From assembly GCA_002428905.1 (NCBI GenBank), contig DIYD01000264.1, positions 1 through 9,772 of the forward strand: DNA of 9,772 nt, written 5' to 3'. The translations under genes were made by a program, and so were the position numbers. The notes beneath the pieces are model-generated. The model was not told the origin of the DNA, did no database searches, and saw only the letters and a list, made by a program, of their open reading frames with translations. Origin of the DNA: Bacteroidetes bacterium UBA6063 (GTDB taxonomy: Bacteria > Bacteroidota > Bacteroidia > NS11-12g > UBA9320). Positions 1 to 7,100 of this stretch are shown here, one piece after another; within the stretch, counting starts at the first letter, position 1, and the number at the start of each line of letters is the position of its first letter.

Positions 1-825
1 TTCGACCCAATGAGCTTTTCTAACCTGGATGCATTTAAAGCCAACCAAATAATCTACCATCCTGTTGATATACATACGACGAGGTTCCATCAATCATTGG
101 CGAAACAAGCCGATGTTGTCTTGTCGGTTGCCCAACTCATTTTGGATGAATTAACGGTAGACAAATCAAAAATGTTTCACATTCACCATGGTTTGTCTTC
201 AGCGTTTATCACCGTGCATCAAAACAGCCCGGAAGCATCAGACGCCGATAGACCTCAATGTTCTTACGTGGGTAATCTAATTCGACAAGATATTGATCGA
301 GCGACATTAGAGAACATAGTTACCACCTACCCTCAAGTGGATTTTCACTTCATTGGAAACTATGGCAAAGGAAATTCAAATCTTGATACGACTTCATTAG
401 CTGCTCATGAGTTCATAACGCGTCTTAGTCAACTAAAAAATGTACACCTACATGGCGTTATGAGTACCGAAGAGTTGGCTAGCTTCTTACAAACAATGGA
501 TCTTCATCTCATCTGTTACGATCCGCTACTGGATATGTGCAAAGGCACGAATTATCATAAAGTAATCGAATATCTAAGTACGGGTAAGGCCATAGTCTCT
601 AACCATGTTTCCACGTATAAAGACATGGATTTAATGTACATGTGCAATAGTACCGCTGATAATGAGGACTTTGAGGATAAATTTCAGTATTGCATTACGA
701 ATCTAAGTCATGTAAATTCGGCCGCTTTACAGCAGAAACGAATCGATTTTGCATTGAGTAATACGTATGCGAAACAAGTAGACAAAATCGAAAAAATATT
801 AACCTCCCTGGAGCCCAATGAATAA
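1..825 (+). CDS. GT-B fold glycosyltransferase, 5'-truncated by window edge
   Basis: This is the C-terminal 274 residues of a glycosyltransferase that probably adds one sugar of the polysaccharide repeat unit at the cytoplasmic face of the inner membrane. The frame is open to base 1 and the ATG at base 10 falls inside the domain, so the true start lies upstream; GT-B enzymes of this kind are usually about 350-400 residues. Counting from that ATG, the region with HPVDIHTTRFHQSLAKQADV resembles the end of the N-terminal Rossmann domain (an aromatic-Asp stretch followed by ADVVLSVAQ). A donor-binding domain follows, with SYVGNL near residue 85, FHFIGNYG, the NVHLHGV strand and KVIEYLSTGKAIVS near residues 186-199, which matches the family pattern K-x-x-E-Y-L-x-x-G-K-x-V-V. 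The gene overlaps the next by 8 bases. The fold assignment is firm; the donor and acceptor sugars cannot be read from the sequence. Confidence 0.85.
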   Translation, partial: FDPMSFSNLDAFKANQIIYHPVDIHTTRFHQSLAKQADVVLSVAQLILDELTVDKSKMFHIHHGLSSAFITVHQNSPEASDADRPQCSYVGNLIRQDIDRATLENIVTTYPQVDFHFIGNYGKGNSNLDTTSLAAHEFITRLSQLKNVHLHGVMSTEELASFLQTMDLHLICYDPLLDMCKGTNYHKVIEYLSTGKAIVSNHVSTYKDMDLMYMCNSTADNEDFEDKFQYCITNLSHVNSAALQQKRIDFALSNTYAKQVDKIEKILTSLEPNE

Positions 826-1747
826 GACTTCCAAAATATATATTGCGGGACATCGCGGTATGCTTGGTTCAGCCATTAAACGAAACCTGGAATCAAAAGG
901 ATACACCAATCTGGTATACAAAACCTCGAAAGAATTAGATTTACGGAATCACAACCAGGTGGATCAATTCTTTCTGGAAGAAAAACCCGACTATGTGTTT
1001 ATCGCCGCTGCCCGAGTTGGCGGTATTAATGCGAATATTCAATATCCTGTTGAGTTCTTATACGACAACCTTCAAATTCAGAATAGTCTGATTACGGCTT
1101 GCTATAACCACAAGGTTGAGAAGGTGTCTTTCATTGGTAGTTCATGCATCTATCCGCGCGAATGCCCTCAGCCAATGAAAGAGGAACATTTAATGACGGG
1201 GCCTTTGGAGCCCACAAATGAAGGATATGCACTTGCTAAAATAAGCGGGATTCGCCTGCTACAATACTATCATAGAGAATATGGGATGAAGAGCGTTTGC
1301 CCACTTCCCTGCAACTTATATGGTACCAACGATAGCTTCGACTTGAAACATGCCCATGTGCTTTCTTCTCTTGTGAAGAGATTTTCAGATGCCGCACAAA
1401 GCAATGCCCCAAGTGTGGACGTTTGGGGTACGGGCGAAGCCAGACGGGAATTCCTGCACGTTGATGACGCTGCGGAAATGATCGTTGAACTAATGGATGA
1501 ATATGAAGCTGGTGAACTCATTAACGTGGGTTCGGGTTCGGATGTATCCATCAAAGAACTGGCCGAATTAATTGCACAAAAGACAAATTACTCCGGGAGC
1601 CTGAATTGGGATACCTCTAAACCAAATGGTATGCCACGAAAATGCCTCGACGTCTCAGAAATCAAACGACTTGGCTTCTCCCCTTCAATATCCCTTGAAC
1701 AAGGCATCGAACTAACCATCCAACAATACAAAGAAAAATCACTTTAG
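818..1747 (+). CDS. fcl: GDP-L-fucose synthase / GDP-L-colitose synthase-type NAD(P)-dependent epimerase-reductase
   Basis: This 309-residue short-chain dehydrogenase/reductase is close to the usual length (about 320) of GDP-L-fucose synthase (Fcl/WcaG), which epimerises C3 and C5 and reduces C4 of GDP-4-keto-6-deoxy-D-mannose using NADPH. The nucleotide-binding motif GHRGMLG is at residues 11-17. The active site is intact: S108, C110 in SSCIYP, Y137 and K141 in YALAK, and H180 in KHAHV, each offset by one from the E. coli residues S107, C109, Y136, K140 and H179. The WGTGEARREFLHVDD segment near residues 203-217 is also typical. The ATG overlaps the previous gene by 8 bases and is preceded by GGAG at 810-813, one of the few plausible ribosome binding sites in the window. 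ColC, the GDP-L-colitose synthase, is a close homologue, and the ColD-like gene one base downstream makes that role at least as likely as fucose synthesis. Sequence inspection alone does not separate the two. Confidence 0.93.
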   Translation: MNKTSKIYIAGHRGMLGSAIKRNLESKGYTNLVYKTSKELDLRNHNQVDQFFLEEKPDYVFIAAARVGGINANIQYPVEFLYDNLQIQNSLITACYNHKVEKVSFIGSSCIYPRECPQPMKEEHLMTGPLEPTNEGYALAKISGIRLLQYYHREYGMKSVCPLPCNLYGTNDSFDLKHAHVLSSLVKRFSDAAQSNAPSVDVWGTGEARREFLHVDDAAEMIVELMDEYEAGELINVGSGSDVSIKELAELIAQKTNYSGSLNWDTSKPNGMPRKCLDVSEIKRLGFSPSISLEQGIELTIQQYKEKSL

Positions 1748-1748
1748 T

Positions 1749-2927
1749 ATGATCCCTTTAATGAAGAATGCGTTCTTGAATGAATACGAAACCAAGAAGG
1801 CATTGTCCGAATTTATTCTTACCACAAACCGTTTAAGCATGGACTCAAAGTGCATGGAATTTGAGCAGAAATTTGCTCAATTTCAAGGCAGAGATCATGC
1901 AGTTCTGTTTAACAGTGGAGGAAGTGCCAACCTCGCTTTACTTCAAGCACTTAAGAACTTAGGTCGACTTAAAGATGGCGACAAAGTAGCCTTCTCTGCG
2001 CTCACCTGGTCCACCAACACGATGCCCATTATCCAAATGGGTATGGTTCCGGTGCCTCTTGACTGTCAACCAGATACGTTGAATGTTACCAATGCACTTT
2101 TTCTAGAACGTTTACAGGAAGAACCAGATATAAAAGCTCTGTTCATTACCAACGTATTGGGTTTTGTTGCAGATATTGATGAAATAAAGAAAACGTGTGA
2201 GGAACGAGGAATTGTCTTTATAGAAGACAACTGTGAATCGCTTGGAACAGAATTGGACGGCGTAAAAGCTGGAAACTTCAGTACGGCGGCAACTTTCTCT
2301 TTCTTTGTTGCCCACCACATGTCGACGATTGAAGGTGGCATGATTTGTTCAGACGACAAAGAACTGGTGGAAATGCTAAAAATCGTTCGTGCCAATGGCT
2401 GGGATCGCAATTTGAATGCAGAACAGCAATATAAATGGAGAAAGAAATTCGATATCAAGTCTGAGTTTCAAGCCAAATACACATTTTACGATCTTGGGTT
2501 CAACTTAAGACCTACCGAGATTACCGGTTTTCTAGGCCTATACCAGCTGCAGTTCTTGGAGGATAACATCAAAAAAAGAGAGGAGAATTACCTTCAACTT
2601 GAAAACATTATGAAGGAAAATGAAGATCTGATTTTGTTGAAACACGATCGCATTAACGTTCTATCAACGTTTGCCTTCCCTGTGATTTGTAAAACGCCTG
2701 AACTTCGAGATGAATACCTTTCCCGTTTCTCCGGTGCCGGCATTGAAATCAGACCCATGATTGCAGGTAACATGCAGAAGCAACCGTTTTACTCCAAATA
2801 TGTAGAGAACACCTACGATCTTCCTGGAACAGATAAACTTCATGAGTGTGGGTTCTACTGTGGCAACTACCCAGAATTAACCAAGAACGATTTAGAAACG
2901 ATAAGCAGCTGCTTATACAAATATTAA
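1749..2927 (+). CDS. colD: ColD-like PLP-dependent GDP-4-keto-6-deoxymannose 3-dehydratase (DegT/DnrJ/EryC1/StrS fold)
   Basis: This 392-residue aspartate-aminotransferase-fold protein is predicted to remove the C3 hydroxyl of a nucleotide 4-keto-6-deoxysugar, the step that creates 3,6-dideoxyhexoses. Visible elements are NSGGSANLALLQAL (residues 55-68), which contributes to the PLP phosphate site; W87, placed to stack on the cofactor; and EDNCES with D160 for the PLP pyridine nitrogen. The key motif is SFFVAHHMSTIEGGM (184-198). Sugar aminotransferases carry the Schiff-base lysine here, whereas this protein has H189, matching the catalytic H188 of ColD, with the S184-to-H189 spacing also matching. 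CDP-sugar dehydratase E1 (RfbH/AscC) shares the histidine but is about 437 residues and binds a 2Fe-2S cluster; I see no corresponding cysteine cluster after the GG motif. ColD works with PLP and glutamate without a separate reductase. The gene follows the fcl/colC-type gene by one base, consistent with consecutive steps. Homology-based annotation would probably call it an aminotransferase. The nucleotide on the substrate is inferred from the neighbour. Confidence 0.82.
   Translation: MIPLMKNAFLNEYETKKALSEFILTTNRLSMDSKCMEFEQKFAQFQGRDHAVLFNSGGSANLALLQALKNLGRLKDGDKVAFSALTWSTNTMPIIQMGMVPVPLDCQPDTLNVTNALFLERLQEEPDIKALFITNVLGFVADIDEIKKTCEERGIVFIEDNCESLGTELDGVKAGNFSTAATFSFFVAHHMSTIEGGMICSDDKELVEMLKIVRANGWDRNLNAEQQYKWRKKFDIKSEFQAKYTFYDLGFNLRPTEITGFLGLYQLQFLEDNIKKREENYLQLENIMKENEDLILLKHDRINVLSTFAFPVICKTPELRDEYLSRFSGAGIEIRPMIAGNMQKQPFYSKYVENTYDLPGTDKLHECGFYCGNYPELTKNDLETISSCLYKY
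2901..2916. repeat. Perfect 16-bp palindrome at the end of the colD-like gene
   Basis: ATAAGCAGCTGCTTAT equals its own reverse complement. It spans the last codons of the colD-like gene and ends 15 bases before the TTG start of the next gene. In RNA it could form a 6-bp stem with an AGCT loop. No T-tract follows, so it does not look like an intrinsic terminator. A protein site or a translation-modulating hairpin is possible, and chance is also plausible for one such palindrome in about 10 kb. Confidence 0.5.
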
Positions 2928-2931
2928 ATCT

Positions 2932-4134
2932 TTGTCGGCAGTTATAAATCAACTTAAGGCTACGTTCTGGGCTCCAATTAAAGCCAGGAAACAAGAAGAT
3001 TTGATTCGAAATGAGTTGGAGTTCTATCAAGGCAAGGTTCAACAGAACTATACCGAAAACGACATAAAGCAATTTGGCGACAAAGCTTTTGCTAAAAATC
3101 AACTTCATGATCGATTAAAGGGCCAGGGAATTACACCGTTGACTGTACCTAAAGGTGAGTTAAACATCATATACCTAAGTCCTATGGATCCGTGGGAGCA
3201 GGTGAACATGCCTTCTGAACTGGCTAAGTTTGGCGAGGTACACTACCTGCCTGAAACAGATCTGATTACTCGAATTAATCATGCTGAGATCAATTCTTCG
3301 GAACGCCTTGGTTTACGCAAAGAATTGAACGAGCTCATTCTCAATTTTGTTCAGAATCAGCATACCAGTCGACCAGTAGACCTGGTTATCAGTTACTTCA
3401 GTGGAAGATATCTCGTGCCTGAGACTATTGATTCTATAACAAGACTAGGGATTCGAACGGCTGCTTTTTGGCTCGACACTGATCTAAAATTTAGGAGCAC
3501 ACTGGAACATGAAGTGTATGCAGGATCAGCAAGCGTTGCGAAGCACTACCACTTAAATCTCACTTCGGATTCGTCGTCAATTGTCAAGTTTTACGGTGAA
3601 AACGCTCTTGCCATTTTCTGGCCGGAAGGAGCAAACCCAGCGCACTTCAAACCGTTAGAGGAGGAAAAAAAATACGATGTAACGTTTATTGGTGCCAAAT
3701 ACGGCCTGCGAGGAAAGTATGTAAACTTCCTTCGTAAAAATGGAATTGATGTTACCTGTTTTGGCTATGGCTGGAAAGGAGGTAAGTTAAAAGGTGGTGA
3801 TATGATCAAGATCTATGCACAATCTAAGGTTAACCTGGGTTTTGGAGGCATTGGATACTCGATGACTACCACCCACCTTAAAGGCCGAGATTTTGAAGTA
3901 CCCATGTGTGGAGGTGTATATGTTACAACCCATGATGAAGACCTGGAAAAGCTTTACACGAATGGTGAGCACATCTTCATGCACCGCTCGAAGGAAGAAC
4001 TACTGGAAATCGTCCGTGACCTGCTTGCGAATGACGAAAAACGAGACAAGGTTTCTCTTACAGTGGCGGCCCATTGTAAGCAAAACCATACCTGGGAAAA
4101 GCGGTTTGACGAACTTATTGATATGTTCCGTTAA
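2932..4134 (+). CDS. CgeB-like glycosyltransferase (Glyco_trans_1_2 C-terminal domain)
   Basis: This 400-residue protein probably transfers one sugar of the repeat unit in the cytoplasm. The first ~75 residues are charged and unrecognised. A Rossmann-like N-terminal domain follows, from LNIIYLSPMDPW (77-88) through LVISYFSGRY and AAFWLDTD (177-184). The C-terminal half runs from YDVTFIGAKYGLRGKY (248-263) to KGRDFEVPMCGGVYVTT (317-333), then GEHIFM, an EELLEIV helix and NHTWEKRFDEL. The R/T-x-F-E-x-P-x-x-G-G signature followed by a late H-T-W-x-x-R is characteristic of the YkvP/CgeB-type glycosyltransferase domain. The start is a TTG four bases after the colD-like stop; an in-frame stop at 2902-2904 blocks any longer reading and no ATG occurs in frame until residue 85. 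TTG codons at 3001 or slightly later are alternatives, since the N-terminus is not visibly conserved. A gene starting at 5323 has the same domain. The substrate is unknown. Confidence 0.8.
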   Translation: MSAVINQLKATFWAPIKARKQEDLIRNELEFYQGKVQQNYTENDIKQFGDKAFAKNQLHDRLKGQGITPLTVPKGELNIIYLSPMDPWEQVNMPSELAKFGEVHYLPETDLITRINHAEINSSERLGLRKELNELILNFVQNQHTSRPVDLVISYFSGRYLVPETIDSITRLGIRTAAFWLDTDLKFRSTLEHEVYAGSASVAKHYHLNLTSDSSSIVKFYGENALAIFWPEGANPAHFKPLEEEKKYDVTFIGAKYGLRGKYVNFLRKNGIDVTCFGYGWKGGKLKGGDMIKIYAQSKVNLGFGGIGYSMTTTHLKGRDFEVPMCGGVYVTTHDEDLEKLYTNGEHIFMHRSKEELLEIVRDLLANDEKRDKVSLTVAAHCKQNHTWEKRFDELIDMFR

Positions 4135-5345
4135 TGACTAAAACCAAGCAGATGCCTGAGCAGGTTATCTTTGTAAACTCCCACCCTATTCAGTACTTCG
4201 CACCGTTTTATGCTCATCTGCATAAACATAAAGTACCCTTGAAAGTATGGTATATGTCCAAGTTTGGGCTTTCAGGTGAAGTTGACAAGCAATTTGGTAC
4301 GCAGGTAAAATGGGATGTCCCGGTTCTCGAAGGATATACCTATGAGTTCGTTCCAAATACCTGGTTTAAACCAAGTGTTTATACATTCTGGGGGATATTC
4401 AATTTGGGACTCATTTCTAAACTAAGGAGGGAACCTAAGTCGATTATCATCTACAACGGTTGGAACTATCTTTCGTATTGGATTATGTGGGTTTTTGCCC
4501 CCCTATTCGGACATAAGATGGCACTTCGGTGTGAAACCCCGTTAAGCCACGAACTACTCAGGAGTCCAAAGTCAAAAAGAATACGAAAACTGGTATTGTC
4601 AAGATACCTGAAGCGATTCGACTTTGTATTGTCTATCGGTAGTCAGAATACCAGGTTCCATGAGTATATGGGCGTGAATCCTTCCAACATTGTTCCTTGT
4701 CCGTATTCGGTAAACAATGCATATTTCAGAAACAAATACGATACGCTTAAAGATCAAAAAATTGCGCTAAGGACGAAGTATTCTATTCCAAACGATCATG
4801 TAGTGTTTCTGACTTCTGGAAAGTACATTCATAAAAAAAGACCGCTCGATGTTATTAAGGGATTTCATGCTGCAACCAAAACGAACCAAAAGGCAACTTT
4901 AGTTATGGTGGGCGATGGTAACCTTAGACCCGAAATGGAATCTTATATTGCTGATAATCAACTAAGTAATATAGTACTTACCGGGTTTGTCAATCAATCT
5001 GTAATACCCGAATACTATGCATTATCAGATGTGTACGTAATGGCTTCTGGTGCAGGTGAAACCTGGGGGTTATCGTCGAACGAAGCGATGTTATTCAATC
5101 TCCCTGTTATTATTGCCTCACTGGCAGGAAGCTCAAGTGATTTGGTACGGGAAAACGGTTACACGTTTCCTACGGATGATGTGGAGGCCCTTAGCAAGGC
5201 GATTACTTCCTGCTTGAATAAATCGAAGGATGAATTATCAGCGATGGGTAACAAGAGTTATGAGATCATCAAGTCATACTCGTATGATGCGATGATGGAT
5301 GGTGTAAAAAGTCTATTGAACCGTGAAGATTCTATTAACCGGTAA
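4134..5345 (+). CDS. GT4 family glycosyltransferase
   Basis: This is a full-length, 403-residue, retaining-type GT-B glycosyltransferase. The N-terminal acceptor domain opens with VIFVNSHPIQYFAPFYAHL (11-29), a common start for this subgroup. It includes a hydrophobic stretch (YLSYWIMWVFAPLFG, 112-126) that could make it a peripheral membrane protein. The C-terminal GT4 donor domain has TSGKYIHKKRPLDVIKGF (227-244), with the lysine-rich loop that contacts the donor phosphates; LVMVGDGNLRPEME (256-269); and VLTGFVNQ (281-288). The E-x7-E motif is formed by E309 and E317 in GETWGLSSNEAM, followed by PVIIAS and NGYTFPTDD. All expected donor-site residues are present. Its ATG shares one base with the previous stop (TAATG), so the two are probably translationally coupled. 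The linkage and sugar cannot be assigned. Confidence 0.92.
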   Translation: MTKTKQMPEQVIFVNSHPIQYFAPFYAHLHKHKVPLKVWYMSKFGLSGEVDKQFGTQVKWDVPVLEGYTYEFVPNTWFKPSVYTFWGIFNLGLISKLRREPKSIIIYNGWNYLSYWIMWVFAPLFGHKMALRCETPLSHELLRSPKSKRIRKLVLSRYLKRFDFVLSIGSQNTRFHEYMGVNPSNIVPCPYSVNNAYFRNKYDTLKDQKIALRTKYSIPNDHVVFLTSGKYIHKKRPLDVIKGFHAATKTNQKATLVMVGDGNLRPEMESYIADNQLSNIVLTGFVNQSVIPEYYALSDVYVMASGAGETWGLSSNEAMLFNLPVIIASLAGSSSDLVRENGYTFPTDDVEALSKAITSCLNKSKDELSAMGNKSYEIIKSYSYDAMMDGVKSLLNREDSINR

Positions 5346-6336
5346 TACCTATTCCAATTCACCGGAACAATTGTATCTACGTTTGTTGAAACACAATTCA
5401 AACGTTGAGGTAGATTTTATACCTACAGGTAAAATGTTTCTTGGCAAAAGAAAGTCGATTACCGGGAAAATTGCATACAGGCTTGCTCCCAACCAGCTTA
5501 ACAAGTCCATTCAGGAAGCTCTATTGGAACGAGTTAATGCGTTCTGCCCCGATGTACTTTTGGTATTTAAGGGGTTCGAGATCAGTGCTAAAACCCTTGA
5601 AATGATTAAACAACGTGGGGTTAAACTTGTGAATTTCAACGGAGACCATCCGTTTGCCTACGACTCCAAAGGAAGTGGTAATACCAACACATTAGAAGCT
5701 ATTGAGCTATTCGACCTGTACCTCACCTACAGCAAGAACATCCAACGTCAGATGCATGAGCGCTATGCAACCCGAACGGAAGTACTCCCTTTTGGTTTTG
5801 ATCAGGATGCTGCGGGACAATTTCAGGAACTTGAAGAAATTAAAAGGGCATGTTTTGTTGGGAACCCGGATGCTAAGCGCGCCCGATATATCCAACATCT
5901 TGCGGATTCCGAAATTGACATTGACGTGTTTGGCAATGACTGGAAACAGTTTCTAAAACCGAATAAACATCTACATATTAACCCACCGGTCACTGGAATC
6001 AATTACTGGCAAACCTTGCACAGATATCGTGTTCAACTAAACATTATGCGAACCCATAATGAGAACTCTCACAATATGAGAACCTTTGAAGTACCTGGTA
6101 TAGGTGGTATAATGTTGACAGAAAAAACGTTAGAACAGGCGGAGTTTTTTACTGAAAAGGAAGTTGCCTTTTACAGTTCAGAAACCGAACTTGTTGATCA
6201 AACCAAACTACTCTTATCGCAATCAAAAATTGAAGCCGATGCATTGCGTAAACATGCAAGAGAGTCCATAATTAACAATGGGCATACTTATGCTGCGCGA
6301 CGTGAACAGCTCGTTAATTTAATTCAGTCCATATAG
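5323..6336 (+). CDS. CgeB-like glycosyltransferase, second copy of the domain (GTG start)
   Basis: This 337-residue GT-B protein is of the YkvP/CgeB type and lacks the N-terminal extension seen in the 2932-4134 product. It opens with KILLTGNTYSNSPEQLYLRL, a first Rossmann strand and loop. It continues with CPDVLLVFKG (75-84), KLVNFNGDHPFAYD (101-114), DLYLTYSKN and VLPFGFD, a standard domain junction. RACFVGNPDAKRARYI (175-190) begins the donor domain, which contains YRVQLNIMRTHNENSHNMRT (235-254) and FEVPGIGGIMLTE (255-267), with R253, E256 and the GG pair, then EVAFYSSETEL. The start is well fixed: an in-frame TGA at 5317-5319 lies just before the GTG at 5323, and the conserved first strand begins at the next codon. 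The gene overlaps the GT4 gene by 23 bases and so is probably coupled to it. The sugar specificity is unknown. Confidence 0.85.
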   Translation: MKILLTGNTYSNSPEQLYLRLLKHNSNVEVDFIPTGKMFLGKRKSITGKIAYRLAPNQLNKSIQEALLERVNAFCPDVLLVFKGFEISAKTLEMIKQRGVKLVNFNGDHPFAYDSKGSGNTNTLEAIELFDLYLTYSKNIQRQMHERYATRTEVLPFGFDQDAAGQFQELEEIKRACFVGNPDAKRARYIQHLADSEIDIDVFGNDWKQFLKPNKHLHINPPVTGINYWQTLHRYRVQLNIMRTHNENSHNMRTFEVPGIGGIMLTEKTLEQAEFFTEKEVAFYSSETELVDQTKLLLSQSKIEADALRKHARESIINNGHTYAARREQLVNLIQSI

Positions 6337-6354
6337 GATTCAATAGCCATATCT

Positions 6355-7083
6355 ATGAGTACCCAAAACCAGTTTAAAGACCACTTATACGACACGTATT
6401 TATCATCAGGTCAGGCTAAGGATTATTCGGGAAAACAAAACCCGTTTAAGGAAAATGCGCCTTATGTAGAAAATCTGATCAAAAAACACTTCGGAAATAA
6501 AAATGCCAAAATCGTTGATTTAGGCTGTGGAAGTGGCATGTACCTGTACTTTCTCCAAAAAAATGGATATTTAAATTCACACGGCTGCGACATATCCGAA
6601 GAGCAGATAAAGAGTGCAGAATCTATTGGTATTCAAAATGTTACTAAGCAATCGGTAGAAAAATACGTTGAAAATCTCACAGAGAAAGCAGACGCTTTCC
6701 TGCTCATAGACATCATTGAACATTTGCCCTCAAACTTTACGTTTGAGCTGTTACAAGGCATTCAAAGCAAGTTAAAAGAAGGCGGAAAAGTGGTGGTGCA
6801 TGTTCCAAACGGTGAAGGCATATTCGGTATGAAAATTCGTTACGGCGACTATACCCATGAAACGGCATTCACTTCAACCTCGTTGCGACAGATATTCAAA
6901 TCGCTAGGTTTCTCGGATATTACGTTTTATGAGGACAAACCGGTGATCTACTCTGCAAGTTCCTTAATTCGTCGAATTATGTGGGATGTGCTTACCTTTC
7001 CATATCGATTGTTGAATTTGGCAGAATCTGGCAACAGGCGCTCGATTCTATCACGCAACATATTAGCGGTAGCAACGAAGTAA
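6355..7083 (+). CDS. Class I SAM-dependent methyltransferase
   Basis: This 242-residue Rossmann-fold methyltransferase resembles the Methyltransf_23/Methyltransf_11 type. After an N-terminal helical lead come motif I, IVDLGCGSGMYL (53-64); the acidic loop end GCDIS with D79, which should bind the SAM ribose; the motif IV region LLIDIIEHL (116-124); and GGKVVVHVPNGEG (133-145). The segment with GDYTHETAFTSTSLRQIFKS (164-183) and LGFSDI matches the later part of sugar and lipid methyltransferases of this group. No membrane segment or signal peptide is obvious. It sits between a glycosyltransferase and the polymerase, so it may O-methylate a sugar of the repeat unit or cap the glycan; this is inference from context. 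It starts 18 bases after the previous stop, one of the two largest gaps in the window, without a convincing ribosome binding site. Confidence 0.87.
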   Translation: MSTQNQFKDHLYDTYLSSGQAKDYSGKQNPFKENAPYVENLIKKHFGNKNAKIVDLGCGSGMYLYFLQKNGYLNSHGCDISEEQIKSAESIGIQNVTKQSVEKYVENLTEKADAFLLIDIIEHLPSNFTFELLQGIQSKLKEGGKVVVHVPNGEGIFGMKIRYGDYTHETAFTSTSLRQIFKSLGFSDITFYEDKPVIYSASSLIRRIMWDVLTFPYRLLNLAESGNRRSILSRNILAVATK

Positions 7084-7100
7084 CTCAATCCATTAAACTC

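Noticed and set aside
1861..1880. Inverted repeat TTGAGCA / TGCTCAA with a 6-base loop, resembling a hairpin.
   Set aside because: It lies inside the coding region at a well-conserved family segment with no T-tract or junction nearby, so chance and coding constraint explain it.
1749..2927. Annotating the PLP protein as an aminotransferase such as GDP-perosamine synthase.
   Set aside because: The Schiff-base lysine is replaced by H189, which fits a 3-dehydratase.
1749..2927. Annotating the PLP protein as the Fe-S dehydratase E1 (RfbH/AscC).
   Set aside because: It is shorter than E1 and I see no cysteine cluster after the EGG motif, so ColD is the better match.
2901..2930. The 16-bp palindrome as an intrinsic terminator of the colD-like gene.
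   Set aside because: There is no T-run after the stem, the stem is short, and the next gene begins immediately in the same operon.
2749..3108. Minus-strand reading frame across the colD/CgeB-like junction.
   Set aside because: It is antisense to two well-supported genes and its translation shows no recognisable domain. The other minus-strand frames in the window were rejected for the same reason.
3893..4141. Plus-strand reading frame of 82 codons inside the end of the first CgeB-like gene.
   Set aside because: It lies in another frame of a conserved glycosyltransferase domain and has low-complexity, non-protein-like composition. The frame at 5702-5956 was rejected likewise.
6981..7100. In-frame ATG at 6981 that would extend the polymerase by 40 residues.
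   Set aside because: It overlaps the methyltransferase gene by over 100 bases, and the extra residues are an out-of-frame reading of that gene's conserved C-terminus. The TTG at 7101 gives a normal short gap.
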